Source of the DNA: Phaeobacter sp. A36a-5a
GTDB taxonomy: Bacteria; Pseudomonadota; Alphaproteobacteria; Rhodobacterales; Rhodobacteraceae
Assembly (NCBI RefSeq): GCF_037911135.1
Contig: NZ_JBBLYU010000005.1
Coordinates: 62,001-126,000, forward strand
Direction of reading: 5' to 3'
Length of the DNA stretch: 64,000 nt
The number at the start of each line of letters is the position of its first letter. Positions within the stretch are counted from its first letter, which is position 1. Positions 8,031-16,491 of the stretch are shown here, piece after piece. Below the pieces are notes generated by a model, which had not been told where the DNA came from, did not search any database, and saw only the letters and a program-made list of their open reading frames with translations. The position numbers and the translations under genes are program-made.

Positions 8031-9080
8031 CTACCCGGCCAATCTGCGCATAGCCATCTCGACCGGGCCATGTTTGGCGTAGCGTGACCAGAGATATGCG
8101 TAAACCGTCGCGGCAGCGCAAAAAACAAGGGCTGCTGACACGGCCGTTTCGGGGGATTGGCCGCCCAATAGCCCCATCTCTTCCAGGATGCCCATACCGA
8201 TCAGAATATGAGCCAGATAGAGCGTCAGTGTCTGGCGCCCAGCGGGCGCAAGTGCCTGCATCACGCCAATGCGGGTTAGAATTGGTGCAAGCAGGAGACA
8301 GCCACCGATCACCACACATGCGGTGGAAAGACCAGCAACCATATAGAGCGGCATAGGAGGAATTGGCAGTGTCGTCGCCAAATCGGCCAGGTCAGGGTCG
8401 ACTTGGCGCAGGCTTTGGACGGCGATGGCGCTCGTTTTTTCAACTGCGGCATTGGTGATGGCTCCGAAGAAGACCAGATAGATCTGGAACCGCCGGTTTT
8501 GCAGCGGCATTCTGGACAGAAGAACGCCAGCCAGGAGAAACGCCAGCCACGGTACGACGGGGTGCCAGCCGTTGAAAAACAAATGGCGCAGGAAACCACG
8601 GATCGTCCAGAGATCGGCATAGGAGTAGAGCTGCCAGTCCCAGCCGGTGTCGTAGTCCAGGACGAGGATCATTGCCGGAAACATCAGGATCAGCATCACG
8701 ATGAGCCAGGCGAGGCGCACTGTGGACGCACCGAGTAAGACCGCTCCGAAAAAGAAATATACAGCATAATAGTGCAGGATATCTGCCTCAAAGATCAGCA
8801 TGTTCACCATCCCCAAGCTAAGCAGAAATGCAGCACGCCTTAACGTCGTCACAGTGATGCTGGCGGTTGCTCTCCTTGCCGCCAGACCAAGCCCGACACC
8901 GGCAAGAACGACAAAGCAGGCCGCCGCGCGCCCTTCAAGCGCCGTACTGAGCAGCGCAACGAGGCCGCTGCCCCCCTCAGCCCCCATGGCAATCTTGAAA
9001 TTCACGATGACCATTCCGACAAAGGCAAAATAGCGCGCAAGATCTAGGCCTTGCAGACGGGCGGTGGATGAAGGTTGCAT
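8031..9080 (-). CDS. DUF418/YeiB-like integral membrane protein
   Basis: A 349-aa polytopic membrane protein with about ten hydrophobic helices. It opens with GLDLARYFAFVGMVIVNF (the R-x3-x-GM-xxVN pattern of YeiB/HGSNAT-like acyltransferase-fold proteins) and carries a late segment LTLYLAHILIGMGIL, typical of DUF418. These proteins are thought to move acyl groups or small molecules across the membrane, but no substrate can be read from the sequence. I start it at ATG 9080 (MQPSSTARLQGLDLARY); the in-frame extension up to 9512 is low-complexity and unlike a protein of this family. A perfect 14-bp palindrome lies 19 bp upstream of the start. Confidence 0.75.
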   Translation of the reverse strand: MQPSSTARLQGLDLARYFAFVGMVIVNFKIAMGAEGGSGLVALLSTALEGRAAACFVVLAGVGLGLAARRATASITVTTLRRAAFLLSLGMVNMLIFEADILHYYAVYFFFGAVLLGASTVRLAWLIVMLILMFPAMILVLDYDTGWDWQLYSYADLWTIRGFLRHLFFNGWHPVVPWLAFLLAGVLLSRMPLQNRRFQIYLVFFGAITNAAVEKTSAIAVQSLRQVDPDLADLATTLPIPPMPLYMVAGLSTACVVIGGCLLLAPILTRIGVMQALAPAGRQTLTLYLAHILIGMGILEEMGLLGGQSPETAVSAALVFCAAATVYAYLWSRYAKHGPVEMAMRRLAG

Positions 9081-9409
9081 TCCAAGACCGTAATTGAATG
9101 AACGTACGTTCACTAACTGGGCCGTGCGAGCCACGCTTTCAACCCCGGCAGGCAATTCTTCACTGATTAGCTCAGATGAGGTATCAGAATTGCTTCGTCC
9201 GGGATCGGTCGCCACAGGGGGTAGGCCGGATAGATGCGATGCCCAAAAGGATGTGATGAGCGCGATACGGGTGAAACGCGCGTATATCGATCCTTGACTA
9301 GAATTTTCGAGGCATCTTATCATGTGAACCATCGCGAACTTATGCTGAGTTTGCGATATATTGACCGGTTGGGGTCGCGTTTTTTGCGATACTGGAGTGA
9401 TGAGTAAAG
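9081..9409. other. Intergenic region between divergent DUF418 and RTX genes
   Basis: This stretch of about 330 bases separates two divergent genes. Apart from the palindrome at 9099-9112 I see no convincing coding sequence, RNA gene or repeat. The open frames that cross it on both strands have no recognisable domain. It should hold promoters for both flanking genes. Confidence 0.6.
9099..9112. promoter_or_regulatory. Perfect palindrome TGAACGTACGTTCA, TetR-type operator candidate
   Basis: The 14-base sequence is identical to its reverse complement and sits 19-32 nt upstream of the DUF418 start codon, where a repressor would block transcription. TetR/AcrR-family operators commonly have GAACGT...ACGTTC cores. 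No TetR gene lies next to it in this window. Confidence 0.5.
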
Positions 9410-10489
9410 ATGCCGAACGCAGTATTGAATGATATTCTGGAACTGGAAGAGTGGCTCGAGTACGTTGGTGGTACGCTCGCCTATAGTGGTAATGCCGATT
9501 TGCTTGCAGCATTCAACGCGAGCAATGTGACGCAGCTGACTGTTGGAGAATTTCTTATTATCATCGACGCGGCCGAGCAGGCGATTTTGTCGATCAACTG
9601 GCAGGATCTGATCAATCAGATCGCGGAGCTGCTAAACACGCCATTTATCTCTGACCAGCTTACGGCCGCAGAAAAACAGGCCATTCTTGACGCTGTGGCG
9701 ATGATTGAACCCTCGGATATTACCGAGGGGTTTGACCTGTTGCGCGCCGAGTTTGCAGGCATCAATAGCGGGACTCTTGTTGTAGATGCTATGAATATCG
9801 CGGGCGGTGAAACGCCCGTTGGAACTGAAGCCGATGATATCCTCACCGGTACTATCGGCAGCGATGAGGTCGCTCTGTCGGCTGGCGATGATGTCTTCAT
9901 CGCGGGGCAGGGAGATATCGGTGATGACACTATCCGTGGCGGGTCCGGTGATGATACGATCAACGGAGGATCCGGCCAGGATGTTCTATTCGGTGGTAGC
10001 GGAGCAGATCTGCTGCGCGGTGGTTGGGGGTCGGACCTGCTTAAGGGCGGACGTCAGGCGGATGTTCTGAACGGTGCGCAAGGCCATGATACGATATACG
10101 GTGAAGGCGGTGCCGACAGGCTGGATGGTGGATCGGGTAACGATCGGCTGGTAGGCGGTTCTGGCCATGATACCATATTGGGTGGAGCAGGTATCGATCG
10201 GTTGTTCGGCGGCAATGGAAACGATCTTTTGATCGGTGGCGCGCAAGCGGATTACTTCATTTTCCGTGGTAATTTTGGCGATGATACGGTCCGTGATTTT
10301 GCTGCGGGAAGTGATGCAGAAAAAATTGATCTGCGAGCTGTCGTCGAAATTTCGGATCTCTCGGATCTTCGTGACAACCATCTGACGCAGGACGGCAATA
10401 ACGCCGTGATTGCGGATGGTCTTGGGAACACGATCACCCTTCTCGGGGTCGATATCGGCGACCTCGATGCCGGTGATTTTATATTCTGA
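9410..10489 (+). CDS. RTX-type calcium-binding repeat protein, probable type I secretion substrate
   Basis: A 359-aa acidic protein. Residues 1 to about 135 form a non-repetitive, mostly helical N-terminal part (LNDILELEEWLEYVGG...). From about residue 138 there are tandem nonapeptides of the GGxGxDxLx type (for example GGSGDDTINGGSGQD and GGAGIDRLFGGNGND) up to about 285. The C-terminal part ADYFIFRGNFGDDTVRDFAAGSDAEKIDL is the usual secretion-signal-type end, finishing in DFIF. RTX proteins fold on binding calcium outside the cell and are exported by type I systems; no ABC/MFP/TolC exporter is in the window. The function of the N-terminal part is unrecognised. ATG 9410 is the only start near the head of the domain. 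Confidence 0.85.
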   Translation: MPNAVLNDILELEEWLEYVGGTLAYSGNADLLAAFNASNVTQLTVGEFLIIIDAAEQAILSINWQDLINQIAELLNTPFISDQLTAAEKQAILDAVAMIEPSDITEGFDLLRAEFAGINSGTLVVDAMNIAGGETPVGTEADDILTGTIGSDEVALSAGDDVFIAGQGDIGDDTIRGGSGDDTINGGSGQDVLFGGSGADLLRGGWGSDLLKGGRQADVLNGAQGHDTIYGEGGADRLDGGSGNDRLVGGSGHDTILGGAGIDRLFGGNGNDLLIGGAQADYFIFRGNFGDDTVRDFAAGSDAEKIDLRAVVEISDLSDLRDNHLTQDGNNAVIADGLGNTITLLGVDIGDLDAGDFIF

Positions 10490-10498
10490 CAATATGCG

Positions 10499-10533
10499 GC
10501 TTCGGCGGTGCATCTACGTTCTGCCGCCGAAGC
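10499..10533. terminator. Hairpin between convergent genes, probable bidirectional terminator
   Basis: Ten-base perfect arms GCTTCGGCGG (10499-10508) and CCGCCGAAGC (10524-10533) enclose a 15-base loop. The hairpin starts 10 nt after the RTX stop and 44 nt before the 3' end of the leftward transglycosylase gene. There is no T-tract on either side, so Rho-independent action is uncertain. Confidence 0.55.
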
Positions 10534-10576
10534 ACATCCCGACTGGCTGCGCACATGCCTGCGAGCTGGCGATATC

Positions 10577-11725
10577 CTAACCCAAATCGCGCAGCAGTGC
10601 CTGGGATGGGGTGCCGTCCGCTGGCAGGCCGCGGCTGCGTTGGTAGGCGCGAATGGCGTCTTCGCTGTTCGGTCCGATGACACCATCTGCACCGCCTGTG
10701 TCAAAGCCCTTTGCCGTGAGGCGCTTCTGCAGCTGGATGCGATCATCCTTGGTCAGACCATTGGCATCGGGCGGAAAGCTGCTGCGCAACGGCCCCGCAC
10801 CGCCGATACGATCAGCGAGGTGGCCGACGCCAATCGCGTAGGCGTCAGAGTTGTTATAACGCTTGATCGCGCGGAAGTTGCTGGTGACGGCAAATCTTGG
10901 ACCGCCTGCCTGCGGCTGGATGATAGTGCCACTGGTTGGCGCATAACCGACCACCTCCCGGCCCCAACGCTGACCCCGTGTCCAGCCGTTGCGGGCCAGA
11001 TAGGCCGCTGTTGAGGCCAGAGCATCGCTGGGGTCATCCGACCAGATGTCGCGGCGGCCGTCGCCGGTGAAATCGACGGCAAAGGCCTGATAGGATGTTG
11101 GAATGAACTGTGTATGCCCCATGGCGCCGGCCCAGCTGCCGGTCATGCGGGCTGCCGAGATGTCACCATTCTGCAATATTCTCAGGGCAGCGATCAGCTG
11201 TTTCTCAAAAAACGCTCCGCGCCGACCGTCGAATGCCAGGGTTGATGTTGCTGAGATGACCGGCACGTCGCCCCGGCGCTCTCCGAAGAAGCTCTCCAGA
11301 CCCCAGATTGCGGCAATGATTTCGGCATCGACGCCATAGGTCTGCTCCAGCGCGTTGAGCGTATTGCGGTGGCGTGCATAGGCCGCGCGTCCTTTGCTCA
11401 CCCGTTCGTCCGAGGCGGCAATCGAGAGATAGTCTTCGAGGCTGCGCTTGAACTCGGTCTGGTTGCGGTCGCGTTTGATGACACCTGGCAGATAGCCTGC
11501 GCTGCGAAAGGCGGTGCTGAGCGTGCTGTTGCTGATCCCTGAAGCCGCAGCGCGTTGGCGGAACTCTGCGACCCAGGCGTCGTAGGCTGCGTTTGGTACC
11601 GGGCGAAGATCGGCAGGCAGACCGCTGGCCCTGCCTGACGTCACGCTACTGGTCGTGCCACCGCTGCAAGCCCCGAGGCTAAGCGCCATAAGTCCAATTC
11701 CGAAACCGCGTCGTGAAATGCTCAT
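10577..11725 (-). CDS. Lytic murein transglycosylase, MltB family, with peptidoglycan-binding domain
   Basis: A 382-aa lipoprotein: RRGFGIGLMALSLGAC gives a lipobox with Cys at about 20 (a twin-Arg-like RRGF precedes it). The SLT_2/MltB catalytic domain spans about residues 50-310. The catalytic Glu is in AAIWGLESFFG, and WAGAMGHTQFIPTSYQAFAVDF plus the Ca-binding-like DFTGDGRRDIW are present. A C-terminal peptidoglycan-binding module (about residues 320-380) contains LQKRLTAKGFDTGGADGVIG and AIRAYQRSRGL. It cleaves the MurNAc-GlcNAc bond in the periplasm, forming 1,6-anhydro ends. A paralogue lies at 21459-22700. Confidence 0.92.
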   Translation of the reverse strand: MSISRRGFGIGLMALSLGACSGGTTSSVTSGRASGLPADLRPVPNAAYDAWVAEFRQRAAASGISNSTLSTAFRSAGYLPGVIKRDRNQTEFKRSLEDYLSIAASDERVSKGRAAYARHRNTLNALEQTYGVDAEIIAAIWGLESFFGERRGDVPVISATSTLAFDGRRGAFFEKQLIAALRILQNGDISAARMTGSWAGAMGHTQFIPTSYQAFAVDFTGDGRRDIWSDDPSDALASTAAYLARNGWTRGQRWGREVVGYAPTSGTIIQPQAGGPRFAVTSNFRAIKRYNNSDAYAIGVGHLADRIGGAGPLRSSFPPDANGLTKDDRIQLQKRLTAKGFDTGGADGVIGPNSEDAIRAYQRSRGLPADGTPSQALLRDLG

Positions 11726-11833
11726 CTGCCTGCCTGCTGGTTATTCATTTGGGACAACACTAGCGGATCATCGACGCCCTGCAAGGTTTCGACGGCGATA
11801 ATTTGCCAGCCCATCCGCTGGAAAAAGGCATAC

Positions 11834-12658
11834 CTACCCTTGGCTTTCAGGCTCGCTCGCGAGCCGGTAGGTCGCGCGCTCGGCGGGGGTCAGCAGATAG
11901 ATTTCATCCCATGGCGTCACCAGCGCATGGCGCATGACCAATGGATCCACCCCCATGTCCTGAAGGTACTCCATGACCTCGCCTTGGCCGCGCTGGATCT
12001 GCTCCACCGCGATAAACGCCGGGAGCACGGTGTTCTGCCCAAAATAGTGCTGATGTACACCGATCATCGCATCCGGATCAGCATGTCGCGTGACACCTGC
12101 GGCCAGAATATAGGGGCAGGCCGAGAGGCATATGTCGCTGGCGGTCATCACGGTGGCGATCTCGCGCGCACGCAATGCGCGACCGATTTCAAGCGCGTCG
12201 TAAACTGACCCGCCGGGGCTGTTGAGGTACGTCTCTGTCGGGAGGCGTTCCAGAGCGTCGAGATAGGCAACGACCCGTGCGGCGTCGCCTTCGGCGATCC
12301 GCCCTGTAAGTGTCAATACCGGCTCACCCTCCCATTCTGGGGTTGCGATGTCCAATCGGTCCGGCATGTCCCGGGTGTCGGGTAGCGGTCTGCTGCCCGG
12401 CGCTGGGGCGCGATCCGGCAGCTGATCGGGCGTATACCGCCGGATTTGGTCGCCCGGACCAATCGGTGCTGTCAGGGCGGGTGCGGGTGATGGCCACGCC
12501 AGCTGCGGGACGATCTGTGCCAGATCTGTGCCTAGCAATATGGCAGCGAACACAAACTGCGCGGCCAGCACCCAGCGCAGCACACGCCAAGTGTCAGGCG
12601 ACCGTCTGCGCCTTGTCACTGCCAGGTCCTGCTGATGGTCTGCCCGGTCAGTCGGCAC
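11834..12658 (-). CDS. ClpP/crotonase-fold periplasmic protein with N-terminal membrane anchor
   Basis: A 274-aa protein with one N-terminal transmembrane helix (WVLAAQFVFAAILLGTDL), then a proline-rich linker and a ClpP-like domain from about residue 112. The domain shows LTGRIAEGDAARV, YLNSPGGSVYDALEIGRALR (the ClpP oxyanion-hole region) and a possible nucleophile Ser in SDICLSACPYILAAG. It continues with a His in IGVHQHYFG and ends in LTPAERATYRLA. Such COG3904-like proteins are common in alphaproteobacteria and are uncharacterised. The GTG start at 12658 overlaps the 3' end of the upstream membrane-protein gene by 11 nt, implying translational coupling and joint function. Protease activity is not proven by these motifs. 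Confidence 0.75.
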   Translation of the reverse strand: MPTDRADHQQDLAVTRRRRSPDTWRVLRWVLAAQFVFAAILLGTDLAQIVPQLAWPSPAPALTAPIGPGDQIRRYTPDQLPDRAPAPGSRPLPDTRDMPDRLDIATPEWEGEPVLTLTGRIAEGDAARVVAYLDALERLPTETYLNSPGGSVYDALEIGRALRAREIATVMTASDICLSACPYILAAGVTRHADPDAMIGVHQHYFGQNTVLPAFIAVEQIQRGQGEVMEYLQDMGVDPLVMRHALVTPWDEIYLLTPAERATYRLASEPESQG

Positions 12659-14018
12659 GGCGTTTACCGCCCAGATTGGCGATACCCGGTGCGGAACTGC
12701 CAGCGGTCACATCTGGGGTCGGAGTGGATTGGGCCGCGGTGGTTGATGCAGCCCGCTCGAGAGAGGTGTCGATATCGCGGATGGCTGCAACGGCGGCCCG
12801 CAACTCGGCCAGCGTCATGGTGTCTTCGGTTGCTGCACCTTCGCGTCCGGCGCGGATAGCAGCTTGTGTGATGGCGATAATCAGAACCAGGACGGCCGGA
12901 AGCAGATCAATCGCGATAGCGCCGGCCCAGGAAGGCACAAAGTTCCCCGCATATAGGATAACCGCATCAGCTGCGGAGACCGGAGTATATGTGGTATCGC
13001 GCGGGGGCGTCATGCCCAATACGGCGGCAGCAGCAGCGCCCAGCCCGTCGGCGCGCTGCGCCAGCACACGTCGGACGCTGTCGATGGTGGCTTGCTGGCC
13101 CTGCCGCGTGGCGGCATCCGATCCGTCCAGCTCGGGGGTGACGACGCTATCGGAGAGATCCCGCGCCGCGCGCTGCACCAGAGGGGCAACCGATAGCTGT
13201 CGCAACTGGGTGATCACATTTGCCAGACGAACCGCTTCCTCGGAAAACTGCACCGACCGTTGCGCGACCGGCCCCTGTTCCACCGTCAGGGCGCGCATAC
13301 GAGACAGGATCGCGTTGCCTTCATCAAAGGCGGATTCGACCAGCGGTTGCTGGCTGGTGATCTGGGTTTCTAGCGCTGCAAGCTCATCTGATTTCTGACG
13401 GAGCAACCGGAAGACCGCGCCCTGACCGGCAAAACCGGACAATTGACCGGTTGCTTCCTGCTCGGACAGGTCGACGAAGGTCTGGCGCACCCGCGCGACG
13501 TCACGGGCAAGGCTCTGGCCGCTCTGGGTGATTTCATCCGCACGTTCCAGGGCTGTCTGGTAGTCCTGAACAGTTACTGCCAGATGCTGTTCAACCGCGG
13601 CTGCACCGGCGAGCGCTGCGGCGTTGAGCCAGGACGACATGGCGATTATCGCGAGCGAACCGAGCGCCATTGACAGCACAAGGCCAATGCGGGCGGCCGC
13701 CGTGCGTACGGTTGGAACTAGCCGCATCATATAGGACCAGAACACGAAAATCCCGACCGAGACCGCAACCGAATAGGCGAGCGCCGCAATCACCGAGAAC
13801 GCGCCGGTATCATCCAGCAACGAAGAAACCCCAAGATAGGTGTAGATCCCCGATGCGACAGCCAGCACGCCAAGAGCGGTGCCGGTGATGCTGTCGAGCC
13901 AGCTGAGGTGATTTTCGAGATCGCGAGCATTTTGCGCGGCGCGTGCCTCGCTGCGGCTCAGCCCGGAGGTATGGCCGCTTGTGCGGTCCGAGGGCTGACC
14001 GGGGTGCCGAGTGGTCAT
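12648..14018 (-). CDS. Integral membrane protein with long periplasmic coiled coil, unrecognised
   Basis: A 456-aa protein of no family I recognise. After a hydrophilic N-terminus come three helices (TGTALGVLAVASGIYTYLGV; FSVIAALAYSVAVSVGIFVFW; IGLVLSMALGSLAIIAMSSWL). A roughly 200-residue helical, coiled-coil-rich domain follows (AVTVQDYQTALERADEITQSG through LRQLSVAPLVQRAARDL), then a fourth helix (WAGAIAIDLLPAVLVLIIAI) and a cytoplasmic tail. This layout resembles membrane sensors or scaffolds with a large extracytoplasmic domain. Its gene overlaps that of the ClpP-fold protein, and the two probably act together. It ends 115 nt before the divergently oriented stressosome block's neighbour mgtC. 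Confidence 0.7.
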   Translation of the reverse strand: MTTRHPGQPSDRTSGHTSGLSRSEARAAQNARDLENHLSWLDSITGTALGVLAVASGIYTYLGVSSLLDDTGAFSVIAALAYSVAVSVGIFVFWSYMMRLVPTVRTAAARIGLVLSMALGSLAIIAMSSWLNAAALAGAAAVEQHLAVTVQDYQTALERADEITQSGQSLARDVARVRQTFVDLSEQEATGQLSGFAGQGAVFRLLRQKSDELAALETQITSQQPLVESAFDEGNAILSRMRALTVEQGPVAQRSVQFSEEAVRLANVITQLRQLSVAPLVQRAARDLSDSVVTPELDGSDAATRQGQQATIDSVRRVLAQRADGLGAAAAAVLGMTPPRDTTYTPVSAADAVILYAGNFVPSWAGAIAIDLLPAVLVLIIAITQAAIRAGREGAATEDTMTLAELRAAVAAIRDIDTSLERAASTTAAQSTPTPDVTAGSSAPGIANLGGKRRAD

Positions 14019-14133
14019 TCGCAGTGCTCCCTTTTGCTTGCTTCAAGATATGGTGCAGGGGAGAAGATGCAATTGCTGCTCGCGTCAGATCGGTGATTTG
14101 GTGCAGTATTTGCGCCAGCCCAGTCGGCGGTGG

Positions 14134-14631
14134 TCAGTTGTCGTCCTGCGAGTCATCCTTGGCATTGTCGAGATCTGGCCGGTGCTGTTGCGCCCAATCC
14201 ACGATCGTCAGGATGAGAAACGACAGCACCGCAACCGCTGTGGCTTCGGCAAGGAAGCCAAAACCAACCGCAATCCCCACCACGCCGACAACCCATATTG
14301 CGGCACCGCTCCCTACACCGCGAAGTCTGCCCGCTTCTGTCGTAGACATAACGGCACCAGCACCAAGAAACCCGATGCCGCCGACGATACCCTGAATGGT
14401 TCGTGACGGATCAATGGCTGCGGTCCCCTCTTCAGCGGCTGCGGCGAGGTTAAGCGTCAGTATGGTCAAGGCACAGCAGCCCAGGCAGATCAGCATATAG
14501 GCTCGCGCGCCCAGAGGTTTGTGCTTTATCTCGCGGTCCAGTCCGATCAGCAGCCCCAGAGCGACGGCAAGACAACAGCGCAGAAGAAAGCTGTCGAAGG
14601 CGATCATAGCGGCTGTTTGCGGCGCGGACAT
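14134..14631 (-). CDS. MgtC/SapB family membrane protein
   Basis: A 165-aa protein consisting of the MgtC/SapB membrane domain: LLRCCLAVALGLLIGLDREIKHKPLGARAYM at the start, then RTIQGIVGGIGFLGAGAVM and GLRGVGSGAAIWVVGVVGIAVGFG. The conserved REIKHKPLGARAY and GIGFLGAG signatures make the family firm. The family is associated with magnesium limitation, membrane potential or virulence, but the members without the C-terminal ACT-like domain (as here) are mostly untested. It is divergent from rsbR; the 216-bp region between them must hold both promoters. Confidence 0.88.
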   Translation of the reverse strand: MSAPQTAAMIAFDSFLLRCCLAVALGLLIGLDREIKHKPLGARAYMLICLGCCALTILTLNLAAAAEEGTAAIDPSRTIQGIVGGIGFLGAGAVMSTTEAGRLRGVGSGAAIWVVGVVGIAVGFGFLAEATAVAVLSFLILTIVDWAQQHRPDLDNAKDDSQDDN

Positions 14632-14847
14632 GTTTTGCCTTTTTTGTGGAGCGACAGATCATCGGGTGTGTCGGGATATGATCGTAGTCTTCTATCCTCA
14701 CAGAAAAAAAGGAAAATTTCCACTGCCGTCTCAGTTATTGCAAAATATCTATGTTTACAGACCGGGGAAGGGAGCGCTATCAATCGACCAATTCAGCGGA
14801 GCTTCCGGGTCGTCAGATACCGGGTCCCCAGCCCAAACGAGGTAGAG

Positions 14848-15723
14848 ATGACCGAAACCGCTACTGAAACTGTACTCACAATCTTGCAGCATGATTTTGA
14901 AGAGATTGTCAGCGCCTGGATCACGACCCAGAGCGATGAAGGTGTGCAGCGGACCGATCTATTCAGCCATAAAGAGGGGCGCGAGCAGACCAGTGGCCTG
15001 ATGCGCGCGTTGATTTCGGGGATCGAAAACGGTGCCACCGGTGATCGATTTGATCTCTCCAGCGACGCCTGGGCAGAGCTGCGCAGCGTGCTGGTCGAAG
15101 TCACCCAGGAGCGCAGTTCACGGGGTGTGACGCCCAGTGATATGGCCTCCTTTGTGCTGGCGCTCAAAGCGCCGATTTTTTACCGGTTGAAAGATAAACT
15201 CGCCGATTTTCCCAGCCAGCTTGTCGAAGAAATCTGGTTCATCAGCCGGGTGATTGATGCCTTTGCGGTCTATTGCGCCGAAGTGTTCATCGCCGAGCGG
15301 GATCGTATCATCGAACAGCAGCGCGACCAGATGCAGGAGCTGTCCACGCCTGTGGTCGAACTATGGGACAAGGTGCTGACGCTGCCTCTGATCGGGACGA
15401 TGGATTCAGCGCGCGCGCAGGAGGTGATGGAGAACCTGCTGGAAACCATTTTACGTCGTGAGGCGGAAGTGGTGATCGTTGATCTGACCGGCGTGCAGAC
15501 CGTCGATACCCAGGTGGCTCAGCATATGCTGCGTATGGCAGCGGCTGTGCGGCTGATGGGCGCGCAATGTATTATCAGCGGCATCAGCCCGACCATTGCC
15601 CAGACGATGGTGCAGCTGGGCGTTGATGTCGGTGAAGTGACCACCCGCTCGACCATTCGCAATGGGTTGGCAGATGCGTTGGATCGGGTCGGCTACGCGA
15701 TCGTCAAAAAGAAGGACCACTGA
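14848..15723 (+). CDS. rsbR: Stressosome protein RsbR (RsbRD-type N-domain + STAS)
   Basis: The 291-aa product has an RsbRD_N-like helical sensor domain (about residues 1-160, including KEGREQTSGLM and DMASFVLALKAPIF) and a C-terminal STAS domain (about 170-285). The two Thr positions phosphorylated by RsbT in Bacillus RsbRA appear conserved, in GVQTVDTQVAQH and SPTIAQTMVQLG. In stressosomes RsbR and RsbS form a large cytoplasmic complex that holds RsbT until stress. Start ATG 14848 has GAGGTAGAG just upstream. It heads a tightly packed five-gene operon (rsbR-S-T-ATPase/PP2C-kinase), with rsbS one nucleotide downstream. Confidence 0.92.
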   Translation: MTETATETVLTILQHDFEEIVSAWITTQSDEGVQRTDLFSHKEGREQTSGLMRALISGIENGATGDRFDLSSDAWAELRSVLVEVTQERSSRGVTPSDMASFVLALKAPIFYRLKDKLADFPSQLVEEIWFISRVIDAFAVYCAEVFIAERDRIIEQQRDQMQELSTPVVELWDKVLTLPLIGTMDSARAQEVMENLLETILRREAEVVIVDLTGVQTVDTQVAQHMLRMAAAVRLMGAQCIISGISPTIAQTMVQLGVDVGEVTTRSTIRNGLADALDRVGYAIVKKKDH

Positions 15724-15724
15724 C

Positions 15725-16075
15725 ATGTCTGCGGCATCGGCCATCTACTTTGTCGAAGGTGTGCTGCTGGTGGCAATCCAGGAAGATATCTCGGATACCG
15801 ATATTCTGGATCTGCAGGAAGCGCTCTCCGAACGTGTGGTGGCTGATGCGGCTCGGGCTGTTGTGATGGACATCAGCGCATTGGAGATTGTCGATACATT
15901 TGTTGGCCGTATTCTGGCGCAGCTGGCCGGTGTCTCCAAGCTGCTGGATGCGCAGACTTATGTCGTGGGTATGCGTCCGGCGGTCGCGATGACGCTGGTT
16001 GAACTGGGTATGGATCTTTCTGAAAGCAAGACCGCGCTGAGCCTCACACATGCCCTGCGTGATCTGCGGGCGTAG
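15725..16075 (+). CDS. rsbS: Stressosome scaffold RsbS (STAS domain)
   Basis: A 116-aa single STAS domain protein. DISALEIVDTFVGRILAQLAG and VVGMRPAVAMTLVELGMDL align closely with Bacillus RsbS. The phosphorylated position equivalent to RsbS Ser59 (DxxxxExVDS) is Thr here (IVDT), still a possible target for RsbT. It forms the stressosome core with RsbR. The start is ATG 15725, one nucleotide after the rsbR stop, so the genes are translationally coupled. Confidence 0.92.
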   Translation: MSAASAIYFVEGVLLVAIQEDISDTDILDLQEALSERVVADAARAVVMDISALEIVDTFVGRILAQLAGVSKLLDAQTYVVGMRPAVAMTLVELGMDLSESKTALSLTHALRDLRA

Positions 16076-16083
16076 AGCCGGGG

Positions 16084-16491
16084 ATGATGCCCACGGATGG
16101 TGTTCTGGTTGGCGTATGTGCGCTGATTAGGGACCGTGACGTTATTCATGTGCGCCGAATGGCTGGCCGAGAGATGGAACGACGCGGTGCACGCGCGGGT
16201 CAGAAAACCCGATTTGTCACAGCGGTCAGCGAGATTGCAAGAAATGTTATCATGCACGGTGGCGGCGGCGAAGCGTGTATCTATATGCACAGTGACCCCA
16301 CCGCAATCAGCGTGGTGTGTATCGACAATGGACCTGGTATCGCTGATCTGGACGCGGCGCTCAGGGACGGGTTCAGCACCGCAGGCAGTATGGGGCGCGG
16401 TCTTGGCGGTGCGCAGCGTTTGGCTGATGTGTTCGACGTCGTGACCGAATATGGTAGAGGAACACGCGTGACAATGATGGCTCGCATATGA
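16084..16491 (+). CDS. rsbT: RsbT-type anti-sigma-factor-family serine/threonine kinase
   Basis: The 135-aa GHKL ATPase-fold kinase shows the N-box SEIARNVIMHG, the G1 box CIDNGPGI and the G2 region GRGLGGAQRLADVFDVV. GQKTRFVTAVSEIARN is very typical of RsbT. It should phosphorylate the RsbR and RsbS STAS domains on stress and then leave the complex to activate the downstream partner, here most likely the next gene product. Its TGA overlaps the next ATG (ATGA at 16488-16491). Confidence 0.92.
   Translation: MMPTDGVLVGVCALIRDRDVIHVRRMAGREMERRGARAGQKTRFVTAVSEIARNVIMHGGGGEACIYMHSDPTAISVVCIDNGPGIADLDAALRDGFSTAGSMGRGLGGAQRLADVFDVVTEYGRGTRVTMMARI

Noticed and set aside
9081-9512. N-terminal extension of the DUF418 protein to 9512
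   Set aside because: The added 144 residues have no membrane-protein or signal character, overlap the RTX gene start and contain the operator-like palindrome.
9900-10250. Short tandem repeats resembling a repeat array
   Set aside because: They are the codons of RTX GGxGxD nonapeptides inside an intact gene, not CRISPR repeats; no identical repeat-spacer pattern exists.
12310-13398. A 362-codon plus-strand frame opposite the membrane/ClpP-fold pair
   Set aside because: Low-complexity Ser/Ala/Arg composition and no motif; the minus-strand genes have membrane helices and a ClpP fold.
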